NCBI RefSeq assembly: GCF_013204885.1
Contig: NZ_JABMKX010000010.1
Coordinates: 290,946-354,945, forward strand
Direction of reading: 5' to 3'
DNA: 64,000 nucleotides
Source of the DNA: Paenibacillus tritici
Lineage (GTDB): Bacteria; Bacillota; Bacilli; Paenibacillales; Paenibacillaceae
This document shows, in pieces, positions 26,421 to 34,920 of the stretch; position 1 is the first letter of the stretch; the number at the start of each line of letters is the position of its first letter. A model generated the notes under the pieces. The model saw only the letters and a program-made list of their open reading frames with translations, had not been told where the DNA came from and did no database searches. Position numbers and translations under genes: made by a program.

Positions 26421-27170
26421 TTGCATCCATTGTGGAGCTCTACTACTGATACTAATGACTCTCAGGACATTGAGGTCTACGATACGACTGGCCTGTATGG
26501 CGAGACTGGACGATTCCGGGTGCTGCAATTCTCGGGTGAAGCGGTTCAAGGCGCACTGGATCTGGATCACCCGCGCCGGGTGGTCTTCGAGTATCCCCGG
26601 GCGATGATCCATCTGATGGAGGCGGGTAATCCTTACTTCGAGGATGTGTTTCTGATCGGGCATGGGATTGGTACGATTGCCGGGTATTTTGCAGAGAAGC
26701 GCTTTAAGGTGGCTGAGATTAATCCGCAGGTTGTAGACTACAGCAGAACCCATTTCGGTTACGATCAGGACAATGTTCTGATCGGTGACGGCCGGAGCCT
26801 GCTGGAGGAGGAAGAGGACCATCGTTACGATTACATCCTGCTGGATGCCTTCACCGCAGCCGGAACACCGCCGCAGTTCACCTCGCTGGAGTTCTTCCGG
26901 CTTACCCGGGATAAACTGCATGGACATGGCGCGATGATCATGAACCTGATGGGCCGCAGCGGCAATGACCGGCTAATCAGCGCCATCCACACCACACTCA
27001 GCGAAGTGTATCCCTACACCCGATCCTTCGCCCTCCCGGCAGAAGGCAACGCCGACCTCCGCAATATTATTATGGTTGGCAGCGCCCGTCCGGTCCCCTG
27101 CCAGTCCCGCCACATGGCCGGCTTCAGCGAGATCACCCCGGGAATCGGGCATGTGATCCGGGACCGTTAG
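26421..27170 (+). CDS. Spermidine-synthase-like methyltransferase-fold protein
   Basis: 249 residues with the fold of spermidine synthases: VFLIGHGIGTIAGYFAEK is the nucleotide-binding glycine loop, VAEINPQVVDYSR the acidic strand end, and YDYILLDAFTAAGTPPQ the active-site Asp region. Key polyamine-binding residues cannot be confirmed, so it may be one of the many SpeE-fold proteins that do not make spermidine. The start is TTG at 26421 with AAGGAG 10 nt upstream. It is 14 bp behind the response regulator gene and looks like the last gene of the importer operon; its role there is unclear. Confidence 0.8.
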   Translation: MHPLWSSTTDTNDSQDIEVYDTTGLYGETGRFRVLQFSGEAVQGALDLDHPRRVVFEYPRAMIHLMEAGNPYFEDVFLIGHGIGTIAGYFAEKRFKVAEINPQVVDYSRTHFGYDQDNVLIGDGRSLLEEEEDHRYDYILLDAFTAAGTPPQFTSLEFFRLTRDKLHGHGAMIMNLMGRSGNDRLISAIHTTLSEVYPYTRSFALPAEGNADLRNIIMVGSARPVPCQSRHMAGFSEITPGIGHVIRDR

Positions 27171-27429
27171 CAGGGGGGCATATGCCCGAAACCGTGCAGC
27201 CCAAGCTCTAACTGTATTTTGTACAACTATAACGAGCGATTTCCCCGCTCCCAGGACTTTAATTGCACTTTCTACAGTTAAAAATCCACATATTCCACAA
27301 AAGAGGACTTCCCCCTATTTTTAATTGTATGGAATACAGTTAACCCGACAAAAGCCGGTCTTCCGCCACTTTTAACTGTATGAAATACAATTAAAAGGTA
27401 GGCACTCCACGCTGGTTACTCCAATAGAC
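27171..27429. repeat. Intergenic palindromic repeats in 51-bp phase
   Basis: Four roughly 20-bp imperfect palindromes begin at 27210 (AACTGTATTTTGTACAACTA), 27261, 27323 and 27374 (AACTGTATGAAATACAATTA). The first pair and last pair are 51 bp apart, and the middle gap is 62. A near-identical copy of the first lies at about 54973. No gene is supported. Confidence 0.7.
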
Positions 27430-27627
27430 CTACTCCGCTAATTTCTCAAAAATCAGCTCATAATATTCCGGAAACCCCACAGCCTGTGCGCTGGGCATGA
27501 TAACAAACTGAACGAACCTCCATCCCTCCGCTGCATGAGTATGTATAATCTCCTGATAGTTCTCCGTTGGCCCTTGAAGAAAACCAGTATTCTTCTTTTC
27601 AATCCGCACAAATTTGTATTCGAACAT
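27430..27627 (-). CDS. DUF4177 domain protein
   Basis: 65 residues, the usual length of this family: an N-terminal strand YKFVRIE, a helix ending HAAEGWRFVQ, and a C-terminal strand YYELIFEK. The function is unknown. AGGAGG lies 7 nt before the ATG. It follows the ABC permease gene by 40 bp on the same strand and may be the end of that operon. Confidence 0.82.
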   Translation of the reverse strand: MFEYKFVRIEKKNTGFLQGPTENYQEIIHTHAAEGWRFVQFVIMPSAQAVGFPEYYELIFEKLAE

Positions 27628-27667
27628 AATTTAGCCTCCTAAGCGTAGTAAAATCACGAGTAAACTA

Positions 27668-28933
27668 TTATTTGCTTACCTGAAGAGATTTCATCGCATG
27701 CCGCAATTCTTTGATGCTTAATCGTTTTCCATAGAGCAGTACACCAGTCCGGTACACTCTGGCAGCCAACCAGCCCATTCCGAGGATAGACAGAAACAAC
27801 ACAATAATAGAAGCAGCTATTTCCCAGAAAGCCGGCGTTGCCATCCCAATCCGCAAAAACATAATCATCGGCGTAAAGAAGGGAATGTACGACATAATCA
27901 CTATAAAAGTAGCATTGGGATTAGTTAATCCAAACATCGCTGTCATGAACCCGGCTATAATTAAGAAAGTTATCGGCATAATAGCCTGGCCTACCTCTTC
28001 CGTTTTACTGACCAGCGACCCAACTGCCGCGAATAAAGTAGCATATAGAAAATATCCGCCAATGAAGAAAATAACAAAATATATTAATAAAGCCGGTGAG
28101 ATATCCGAAACATTCAATCCTAAATCCTGAATGATTGTTTTATTCTGAGGGATACTTAGGTTGGCTCCCGCAACGGCTATGAAAATAAGCATTTGCAGAA
28201 GACCAACAAGGCATATCCCTACAATCTTTCCGAACATCTGCTTGAGTGGTGATACCGTAGAAATCATGATCTCCATTACTCTTGAACTCTTCTCTCCGCT
28301 GATGTCCATAGCAACCATATTTCCATAACCCAATACCCCGGTATACAGAAGGAATAACAGCGCATAAACAAATACATAGGCCATCATCATCTCGGATTCC
28401 GTCTTTGCATTTTTCGTGTCAGATACCTGTTCAATATCGAGTATAAGCGGTGTCTGAAGCTGTGTCATAGCATCCTGCGATATCCCAAGCGTTTTAAGAT
28501 CAGACTGCAATTTAATATTCTGCATGGCCGCCTGCAGTCTTTCTTTCAGGCCAAGTTCCAGTGGATTTTCCGATTTGTAGACAACCTGATACTCCGACTT
28601 GTAATACAGATACCCGTCAATTTTACCTGCGTCCATTTCACTTTGCAGATATCCATCGTTCTGCTGGCCATCGGTTCCCGCGCTGAATAGCACGATTGAT
28701 ATATTGGATCCCGGGTTCGCCTTGAAGTATTCTGACAGCATCGCCGCATCAGGCAGCCCTTCTTGAACTACCCCTACTCTGACCGGCTCATCAGTGCTGA
28801 ATTTCTCAATGATGACAGGAAGATTAACTCCAAGAGTAATGACCAACGCAATGATAGCCGTAATGATGAAAAACGCCTTAGATCGGAAGCGGTTCAGGAA
28901 AGTGAATTTTATAACTGTACGTATACTATTCAT
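27668..28933 (-). CDS. ABC-2 type transporter permease (NatB-like)
   Basis: 421 residues with the ABC-2 layout: an N-terminal membrane helix at about 15-35, a large extracellular domain to about 175, then six membrane helices. The GEKSSRVMEIMISTVSPLKQMFGKI motif in the middle is characteristic of NatB/YhaP-type permeases. It overlaps the ATPase gene by 8 nt. Export of sodium or of a peptide/drug are both seen in this family. Its position beside the RiPP cluster makes export of, or immunity to, the product possible. Confidence 0.88.
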   Translation of the reverse strand: MNSIRTVIKFTFLNRFRSKAFFIITAIIALVITLGVNLPVIIEKFSTDEPVRVGVVQEGLPDAAMLSEYFKANPGSNISIVLFSAGTDGQQNDGYLQSEMDAGKIDGYLYYKSEYQVVYKSENPLELGLKERLQAAMQNIKLQSDLKTLGISQDAMTQLQTPLILDIEQVSDTKNAKTESEMMMAYVFVYALLFLLYTGVLGYGNMVAMDISGEKSSRVMEIMISTVSPLKQMFGKIVGICLVGLLQMLIFIAVAGANLSIPQNKTIIQDLGLNVSDISPALLIYFVIFFIGGYFLYATLFAAVGSLVSKTEEVGQAIMPITFLIIAGFMTAMFGLTNPNATFIVIMSYIPFFTPMIMFLRIGMATPAFWEIAASIIVLFLSILGMGWLAARVYRTGVLLYGKRLSIKELRHAMKSLQVSK

Positions 28934-29828
28934 TTACTCCACCTACCTTACTAATGAATATTTCATTTAAAGAGGGCTCCATGATTTGAAAGTGGAAAAT
29001 CTCCGCCTGATTCGAAGCTAAAGCCATAATTTCTTTTGCTACTCTGGAATCACTGATGCGGATGTCATATTTTCTTCCCGACTTCTGTACATCTGTGACA
29101 CCTGTAAGAGATTCGAATCCGTTAACGTTCTGATCAGTCTCCAGTAATACCCGCTCTCGCGGGTAAGTGTTTTTGATTTCCCGCAGATTTCCTTCAAGAA
29201 CAGTGTTCCCCTTGTGCAGCATACAAATATTCTCGCACAACTCTTCCACATGCTCCATCCGGTGGCTCGAAAAAAGAATCGTTGTACCTTGTGCCTGTAT
29301 ATCTTTTATTGTAGCTTTCAACAATTCTACATTTACCGGATCAAGACCGCTGAACACTTCATCCAGGATGAGAAGCTGCGGATTATGTATTACTGCTGCA
29401 ATGAATTGAATTTTTTGCTGGTTGCCCTTAGATAATTCCTCTACCCTTTTATCATAATATTCAGAGATGTTGAATCGGGACAACCAGTCTTTCAAATTCT
29501 TGTCGGCTTGGGCTCTTGTGCTTCCCCTTAATTCAGCAAAATATAGAATTTGCTCACTTACCTTAATCTTGGGATATAAACCTCTCTCTTCCGGCAAATA
29601 CCCTATTGCTCTTCTCAATTGATCCGTGTAGCTTTTCCCAAACCAGGTTATCTTCCCTTGATCAGGTGCAATAAGTCCTAAAACCATACGCATTGTGGTT
29701 GTTTTTCCGGCTCCATTTGCACCGAGCAGACCGAATATTTCTCCCTGCCTGATATTAATTTCAGCCTGATTAACAACCGTTTTCGCACCATAATGCTTAG
29801 TGATTTGATTCAAAGAAATTGAGTACAT
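28926..29828 (-). CDS. ABC transporter ATP-binding protein (NatA-like)
   Basis: 300 residues. Walker A is GANGAGKTT near residue 35, the signature is LSKGNQQKIQF, Walker B is LLILDEVFSGLD, and the switch His lies in FSSHRM. The C-terminal 80 residues are the extension typical of this exporter group. It energises the permease encoded next. Its ribosome site is AAGGAAGTGA. The upstream small membrane protein and XRE regulator appear to be in the same operon. Confidence 0.9.
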   Translation of the reverse strand: MYSISLNQITKHYGAKTVVNQAEINIRQGEIFGLLGANGAGKTTTMRMVLGLIAPDQGKITWFGKSYTDQLRRAIGYLPEERGLYPKIKVSEQILYFAELRGSTRAQADKNLKDWLSRFNISEYYDKRVEELSKGNQQKIQFIAAVIHNPQLLILDEVFSGLDPVNVELLKATIKDIQAQGTTILFSSHRMEHVEELCENICMLHKGNTVLEGNLREIKNTYPRERVLLETDQNVNGFESLTGVTDVQKSGRKYDIRISDSRVAKEIMALASNQAEIFHFQIMEPSLNEIFISKVGGVNE

Positions 29829-29871
29829 AGCGTCACTTCCTTAGGATAGATTTAAGAACATATAGATGGAG

Positions 29872-30159
29872 TTAATTCTTAAGGTGCCGATTCCATATGA
29901 CTATTGACTGTATAATACAAGTTAGGGATATGATTAAAATGACCCAAAAATGGTATTGTGCTTTTGAGAGTCCTGATAAATGATCGGCCATTTCCAGCAC
30001 AGCCATTCCCACAATTATCATGGGAAATGTAAGGCCCATTGTAAAACCTAAAATTTGTTGGCCTCTCTCGTCTTTACCCTCAGTGATCTGAAATACCATT
30101 TGAAAAACAAAGGCTAATACAACTACAATGAAATACAATACAATCAGCCAATCAGACAT
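29872..30159 (-). CDS. Small membrane protein (hypothetical)
   Basis: 95 residues with three predicted membrane helices (about 5-23, 38-55 and 67-88) and a charged cytoplasmic loop TEGKDERGQQI. The ATG at 30159 is chosen for its AAAGGAGGAGGGG ribosome site, and it overlaps the XRE gene by 8 nt. This regulator-plus-small-membrane-protein layout is common in Firmicutes beside ABC exporters, where the membrane protein may sense the target. I cannot name the family. Confidence 0.78.
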   Translation of the reverse strand: MSDWLIVLYFIVVVLAFVFQMVFQITEGKDERGQQILGFTMGLTFPMIIVGMAVLEMADHLSGLSKAQYHFWVILIISLTCIIQSIVIWNRHLKN

Positions 30160-30397
30160 GATCCCCTCCTCCTTTATCTTCCTCATGGGTTACATAACGG
30201 AACACTTCTGTAATCTCCTTGTCAAATAATCGGGCAATTTCAAAAGCAAGAATCAGCGACGGGCTATAACGGTTCCCTTCGATGGAAGAGATGGTCATTC
30301 TGCTTACATCCAATTTCTTTGCAACCTCGTCCTGTGTCCATCGCTTCTCAGCACGCAGAATATGAAGATTGTTAACGAGCTTTCCCTTCTTCTTCAT
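30152..30397 (-). CDS. XRE-family (YozG-like) transcriptional regulator
   Basis: 81 residues, essentially one helix-turn-helix domain: RWTQDEVAKKLDVSRMTISSIEGNRYSPSL covers helices 2-4 (shown here from the protein's middle, positions about 20-48). A short acidic tail follows. The start at 30397 has a GGGGGGAT site 8 nt upstream. It likely represses its own operon (small membrane protein and ABC exporter) through the inverted repeat upstream. Confidence 0.88.
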   Translation of the reverse strand: MKKKGKLVNNLHILRAEKRWTQDEVAKKLDVSRMTISSIEGNRYSPSLILAFEIARLFDKEITEVFRYVTHEEDKGGGDHV

Positions 30398-30432
30398 AAA
30401 AGAATCCCCCCTGCGTACACAGTAATATATTT

Positions 30433-30468
30433 CGATCATAATGTAAAGTATTTTTATCATAATGATCG
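30433..30468. promoter_or_regulatory. Inverted-repeat operator upstream of the XRE regulator
   Basis: CGATCATAATG (30433-30443) and CATAATGATCG (30458-30468) are perfect 11-bp inverted copies with 14 bp between them, overlapping the likely promoter of the regulator operon. It is the best candidate for autoregulation. Confidence 0.6.
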
Positions 30469-30493
30469 TTATATATATCATCCAATCAATAAT

Positions 30494-31294
30494 TTATATT
30501 ACTTCATGAATGGCTACGCATACTAAAGAAACTTCCGAATATCCATCCAGATCAAGAAGCTTATTGACTTCTTTGTCATAAAAATCAGATGTAATCCGAG
30601 CTTCCCGCTGCCCTGTGATTTTCGAAACTTCCATGTGGAGCTGCTCTGCAATACCACCTGCCCTTAACAAGGCATTCCGGTAGCCTCTTTCACCAAAAAG
30701 CATCTGAATACGATACAGGTTGGCTACACAAACGTATATCCCTTTTAACTGCTTAGAATCTTCCGATTCCAGACAAGACAGAATCTGCGGAGGAAACATT
30801 AAGCTAATGTCCGTATCTCTGATTGTCTTAATCTGCTCCAGCACTGCATGTTCCTGATTAAAATAATATACTTGTTCTAAACCTCCGTTTGTTCCTACCG
30901 GGATAAAGTAAATATCCATATCGTCAAGCTGCACGGGCCTTACATTAAGCTCCTCAACAAAGGGTGTAAAATCGCTGTATTCCCCCTTCTTTCCGGATTG
31001 CACCAGATGATAGAAGTTTAACAGCACCTGCTCTCCGGCTGTAATTCCCCCTTCTCTGGACAATAGCGGCACTGCCGGAGCAGAGTAGCAGTGTCCACTG
31101 ATTTGAAGGTTTCCTCCTAGTTTCAGAAAAAAATTCTTAAAAGCTTTGAATCGAGCCTTATATAATTGCGGCGACAGTTTTGATGTAAAAGAATTATGGT
31201 GATAAAGGGAGCCTAGATTGTCCTGGTTCTTCTCAAAATCAGTACGCCAGTTGATTAAATTAAGCAATTGCAACATTCCTCCTTTAGCACTCAT
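30494..31294 (-). CDS. SagB/ThcOx-like nitroreductase-fold dehydrogenase
   Basis: 266 residues. The C-terminal half fits the FMN nitroreductase fold of azoline dehydrogenases: GLEQVYYFN, then RGYRNALLRAGGIAEQL, and FYDKEVNKLLDLDG...VCVAIHEV at the end. The N-terminal Arg-rich FMN-binding signature of the family is not recognisable, so it may be a diverged or inactive copy. In TOMM pathways the enzyme oxidises azolines to azoles. The gene follows YcaO by 4 nt. An internal ATG at 31276 lies 1 nt from AGGAGG and is a poor start, so the upstream ATG at 31294 is kept, without a good site of its own. The cluster ends here. Confidence 0.68.
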   Translation of the reverse strand: MSAKGGMLQLLNLINWRTDFEKNQDNLGSLYHHNSFTSKLSPQLYKARFKAFKNFFLKLGGNLQISGHCYSAPAVPLLSREGGITAGEQVLLNFYHLVQSGKKGEYSDFTPFVEELNVRPVQLDDMDIYFIPVGTNGGLEQVYYFNQEHAVLEQIKTIRDTDISLMFPPQILSCLESEDSKQLKGIYVCVANLYRIQMLFGERGYRNALLRAGGIAEQLHMEVSKITGQREARITSDFYDKEVNKLLDLDGYSEVSLVCVAIHEVI

Positions 31295-31298
31295 TCAT

Positions 31299-32645
31299 TC
31301 AGGGAAACGGATGTGGACTGGCGTTTAGATCGTCTCTTCTGCTTGGTAACGTACGTACTCCCAGATCAACGGGTACGGAGTAGATCCGTTTGCTGGTAAG
31401 TATCCGTTCGTTTTCATTGCGCGGCAGCTCTACCATCCCTGGAACGACCATTTTAACAACATGGATCCCTAATTCCTTAACATCCTCTGTTGTCAAATCT
31501 ACAGCTATAACCTCCAGGCCCTTTTCTGCCAGCTTGTTCACTAAATATTCCAACTGCTGTTGTTCATCCATGGTATCAGCCACATTACATTCATCTACTG
31601 GTCTAAAGCTATTTGAAGCATAAATAAACTCCATTTCCTCTGCAGCATTGGGCTGTGCATAATAAGGGAGCCTCATTGCATATTCAGTTACTTCCTCCGG
31701 GAGGATAGAAATTCTATTGTTAGAAAATATAGATGCTTTATTGCCCATATAAAGCTGAGATATTTCAAACATTGCTTTCTTTACAGCCTCCGCCATACTC
31801 AGCTTTGCTGAACCTCCTAAGCAGATTTTTCCTTCCAGGGTTTTCAGTAGACCAAACACTGCAGGTATTCCTAAATCGCTGGTAACATCCATCAGATGCA
31901 ACTCAAAGCGGTCCTTGTCGAACAAAGGCTTAAACGCGTCTATAAGATATATGCGAGAAGATTCTATATCTAATTTTGTCGGACTCAAGCTGTTATACCA
32001 TGCAATCATAAAGGAGTCGCGTTCAATAACCTCCAGCAACGCTCCAATGGCCGCCTGCTCCCATGTTGATCCTGCAGCTGAGCCTGTCATTAGCCCAAAG
32101 CATATATTTTGCTCCTCATCGCTTAGCGGCAGGTAGGCATCCCACACCATTGTTGCCGGCACCCATTTTTCTTGATGATGTGTATAACTGTATCCTCTAA
32201 CCCAACCTATTGTTGTATCCTTTAAAAAAGGGGCATACGGAAAATCAACTTGTCCGTATTGCTCTTTCGTGAATAACGGTAATTCCTCCGGATGCAAAGC
32301 ATTACACCCGAGCTTATTCCAGCTGGATACAGTAATTAGCTCCTCTTGAACGTAAGAGGCACAATAGCGCTCAATGGCTTCCGCGACTGCAGAATTATTA
32401 GCCTGTTCAAGAGACAGTCCAATTCCACTTGCAAGACTGTCTACTAATCCAAAAGAATCCTTCTTAAGAAATTTCGGGTTTGCAGGAACTGCAATACTCA
32501 AGAATACTTTAGGATCCCCCATTATTGGACTCATACTGAATAATTCCTTTACCATCCCCCCTCTGGGGCTGATGGCTTTGGACAAATTAGGTGACAGACA
32601 ACTGCTCGAGCTTGACATCGACTTAATAAGCGATCTCTTGGCCAT
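31299..32645 (-). CDS. YcaO-domain cyclodehydratase of the RiPP cluster
   Basis: 448 residues. The ATP-binding Glu-rich helices appear as NNSAVAEAIERYCA (about residue 90) and GALLEVIERDSFMIAW (about 205). The protein ends in SPHPFP, the C-terminal PxPxP motif of azoline-forming YcaO enzymes. It would phosphorylate amide backbones so that Ser, Thr or Cys side chains cyclise. The start at 32645 forms a TGATG overlap with the preceding E1-like gene, with GGTGA upstream; an upstream in-frame ATG at 32666 has no ribosome site. Neither SagD-type fusion nor leader-binding domain is present here; the E1-like partner is separate. Confidence 0.9.
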   Translation of the reverse strand: MAKRSLIKSMSSSSSCLSPNLSKAISPRGGMVKELFSMSPIMGDPKVFLSIAVPANPKFLKKDSFGLVDSLASGIGLSLEQANNSAVAEAIERYCASYVQEELITVSSWNKLGCNALHPEELPLFTKEQYGQVDFPYAPFLKDTTIGWVRGYSYTHHQEKWVPATMVWDAYLPLSDEEQNICFGLMTGSAAGSTWEQAAIGALLEVIERDSFMIAWYNSLSPTKLDIESSRIYLIDAFKPLFDKDRFELHLMDVTSDLGIPAVFGLLKTLEGKICLGGSAKLSMAEAVKKAMFEISQLYMGNKASIFSNNRISILPEEVTEYAMRLPYYAQPNAAEEMEFIYASNSFRPVDECNVADTMDEQQQLEYLVNKLAEKGLEVIAVDLTTEDVKELGIHVVKMVVPGMVELPRNENERILTSKRIYSVPVDLGVRTLPSRRDDLNASPHPFP

Positions 32646-33220
32646 CAAACCGTCACCATATTCCATGGCATTTTTGGGGTTCCCTGTTTATGTCTGGACC
32701 CGCAAACCGGGCAACTCGGAACCTTGTAAACAGGGAATAGCTCCCCTTCTAAATGAAATGCATCAAATTCCAACATGTGACTTAAAGTCACCGGGACAAA
32801 GGTAGTAGTCTCTCTTGCAGACCACTTAATTACTTCAAGGACGATAATCTTGCACAACAACTCAAAAGACAATTCGAAGTGTCTGTTATGAATAAACTCC
32901 TGAGTGCACCCTAATGATTGAATTCTTAATGCAACACACTCGTAACATGGTGTTTCTTCTGCAACTATAAGCGGACCCAGGCGGGAGAAGGTAGATGAAT
33001 ATTGTACAGGGAGCCAAGGGATATGAGATATTATCGAAAGCTTGTTAAATTCTTCATGATCCCGGGATCCACCAAAAACAATGGCCAGACTGCATTCACC
33101 TGGTATTTCTGCAAGACTGTCCATGAATGAGACCTTACACTCTAACCTTGTTAGATCGTTTAATAATGAATCATAAGGTAACGAACTCAAACCAATAACA
33201 ACTATATGGGATTCAATCAT
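32645..33220 (-). CDS. Short E1-like (ThiF/SagC-type) TOMM partner protein
   Basis: 191 residues. A CYEC pair near residue 95 and a CPVCG pair near residue 175 form the tetracysteine zinc site seen in E1-like partners of YcaO (SagC or 'ocin ThiF-like' proteins). The N-terminal leader-binding winged-helix domain of the usual 350-residue form is absent, so peptide recognition may have moved to the large PqqD-ended protein of this cluster. The start ATG at 33220 has GGAAGG 8 nt upstream; an in-frame GTG at 33229 overlaps that site. Coupled to YcaO by a TGATG overlap. Confidence 0.78.
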   Translation of the reverse strand: MIESHIVVIGLSSLPYDSLLNDLTRLECKVSFMDSLAEIPGECSLAIVFGGSRDHEEFNKLSIISHIPWLPVQYSSTFSRLGPLIVAEETPCYECVALRIQSLGCTQEFIHNRHFELSFELLCKIIVLEVIKWSARETTTFVPVTLSHMLEFDAFHLEGELFPVYKVPSCPVCGSRHKQGTPKMPWNMVTV

Positions 33221-33244
33221 GTTAATCACCTTCCGCCTTATATA

Positions 33245-34060
33245 CTATTTTTCTAACACAAACATATAGATCATTTCATTTTTAGCCAGCTCTTTTTTCT
33301 CAATTTGAATAATCTTGAATCCGGTTTTTTTGATAATAGGAAGGATAGCATCATACTGGAAATACGTTTTTTCAGTACTTCCGAAGAATCTGTAGGTCCT
33401 ATCCTCTGCAATAACCTCTGAATAGAAATTCATCAGCGCTCTTTTGGAATGATTAGCATCCCGCTGCTCTCCCATCAGAATGAATTGTTTCGGTATAGGA
33501 CTTTGATTAAGCGTAATGGCATCAATGCCGCCCATCCGAAGCGATGAGTTCTCAAAGCTTTCATCATCCAATAAATCAAATACGAATCTGCCGCCATCCT
33601 TAACATGTTCATAGATATTATTGAACATACACTCTACTTCTTCCTCATCTTTTAATAGACTGATGCTTGTAGCTGTTAATATCACCAGCGCAAATTGTTC
33701 ATCTACTTGAAAATCAATCATATTACCTTTATGCAAAGTTATATTCTTTTTTATCCGCTGCGGCAGCATCTCCGTCTTTTTCCGGGCAATTGCCAACATA
33801 TCATCAGATATGTCCACCCCGGTTACACTGTAACCTGCGTTAGCAATATGCTTCACTATTCGTGCTGTTCCTGATGCCAGTTCAAGAACAGGCCCTCCCG
33901 TAATCCGCGCCTGCTCCATGACAATGGGGATGTCATAATTATCCCGTGAGGTTAAGGCTTCATATAATTGAGCATAGTAACCCTCATATAAATCCAACGC
34001 TTCTGTTCCAGGTAACTGTAATTCAAATAGCTGCTTGAATATCCCATGAAATTTGTTCAT
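33245..34060 (-). CDS. Class I SAM methyltransferase of the RiPP cluster
   Basis: 271 residues. Motif I is PVLELASGTARIVKHIANAG near residue 57, followed by VTGVDISDDML and a KGGRF-like VKDGGRFVFDLLDD stretch. The fold is that of small-molecule or N-methyltransferases. In a daptide-like pathway it would dimethylate the amine placed at the former C-terminal Thr. The ribosome site is GAGG 5 nt before the ATG. It lies 24 bp after the SDR gene in the same operon. The assigned substrate is inference from context. Confidence 0.85.
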   Translation of the reverse strand: MNKFHGIFKQLFELQLPGTEALDLYEGYYAQLYEALTSRDNYDIPIVMEQARITGGPVLELASGTARIVKHIANAGYSVTGVDISDDMLAIARKKTEMLPQRIKKNITLHKGNMIDFQVDEQFALVILTATSISLLKDEEEVECMFNNIYEHVKDGGRFVFDLLDDESFENSSLRMGGIDAITLNQSPIPKQFILMGEQRDANHSKRALMNFYSEVIAEDRTYRFFGSTEKTYFQYDAILPIIKKTGFKIIQIEKKELAKNEMIYMFVLEK

Positions 34061-34084
34061 TTATCCTCACACTCTCTCTCATTG

Positions 34085-34882
34085 CTATTGAGCAGTCCAA
34101 CCACCGTCTATAATGAGGTTGTGACCAGTTATCATATTGGAAGAGTTGGAAGCCAAAAAAAGCACTGCCTCAGCTATATCTGAAGGTTTGGCCATTCTTC
34201 TTAACGGAATCCGGGGAAGCTGGACACGCAAAAAGTTAGCATCTTGTAGAAATGCTTCATTCTCAGACGTTTCAACGAACGTAGGTGATATTGCATTTAT
34301 CCGGATGCCATATTTTGACCATTCAATCGCTAGCGCCTTACATAAATGAATCAAGGCAGCCTTGCTTGCACAATAAGGAGCCCTATGCTCATTACCGACA
34401 ACCCCATGCTGGGAGGCGATGAAAATAATTGATCCTTTTTTCGAAGGTATCATCAGCTTTGCAGCCTCTTGGGTTACAAAGAAGCTCCCCTTTAAATTTA
34501 CATCCAGAATTCGATCCCATTGCTCAGGCGAAACCTGCAGTGCTGGTACCAGCATATTTATTCCGGCGTTATTCACTAAAATATCAATATGACCAAAAAC
34601 ATTTTTGATTTGTTCAATTAATTGTTTTATTTCTATATACTTTGTGACATCCAAACCTACAGTCATCGCCTTAATCTTATAAAGCCGTTCCAGATCGGCC
34701 GAAAAGGCCTGAAGTGCGTCCATTCTTTCCGGTAGTTCTGTTAAAACAAGCGAAGCCCCTGCTTCAGCGAGTGATTTAGCAACAGAAGCCCCTATGCCAC
34801 GGCTTGCCCCGGTTACAACTGCAACTTGTCCGGACAATTTTTTGACAGGAACAGAAATTGAATTATCTGCCATATCATTCAT
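34085..34882 (-). CDS. Short-chain dehydrogenase/reductase of the RiPP cluster
   Basis: 265 residues. TGASRGIG at about 24-31 binds NAD(P); NNAG follows near residue 108; the catalytic Tyr/Lys pair is in YCASK near residue 170, with an upstream Ser in IFIASQHG. It should oxidise an alcohol. In this cluster a fitting substrate is the beta-hydroxyl of the precursor's C-terminal Thr, whose beta-keto acid would lose CO2 on its own. I recall a different alcohol dehydrogenase type in described daptide clusters, so an SDR here would be a substitution. The ribosome site is weak (AGGA, 14 nt). Confidence 0.88.
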   Translation of the reverse strand: MNDMADNSISVPVKKLSGQVAVVTGASRGIGASVAKSLAEAGASLVLTELPERMDALQAFSADLERLYKIKAMTVGLDVTKYIEIKQLIEQIKNVFGHIDILVNNAGINMLVPALQVSPEQWDRILDVNLKGSFFVTQEAAKLMIPSKKGSIIFIASQHGVVGNEHRAPYCASKAALIHLCKALAIEWSKYGIRINAISPTFVETSENEAFLQDANFLRVQLPRIPLRRMAKPSDIAEAVLFLASNSSNMITGHNLIIDGGWTAQ

Positions 34883-34920
34883 TAAGTTTTATCCATCCTA
34901 TCAGAGTGAGTTTATTTCAA

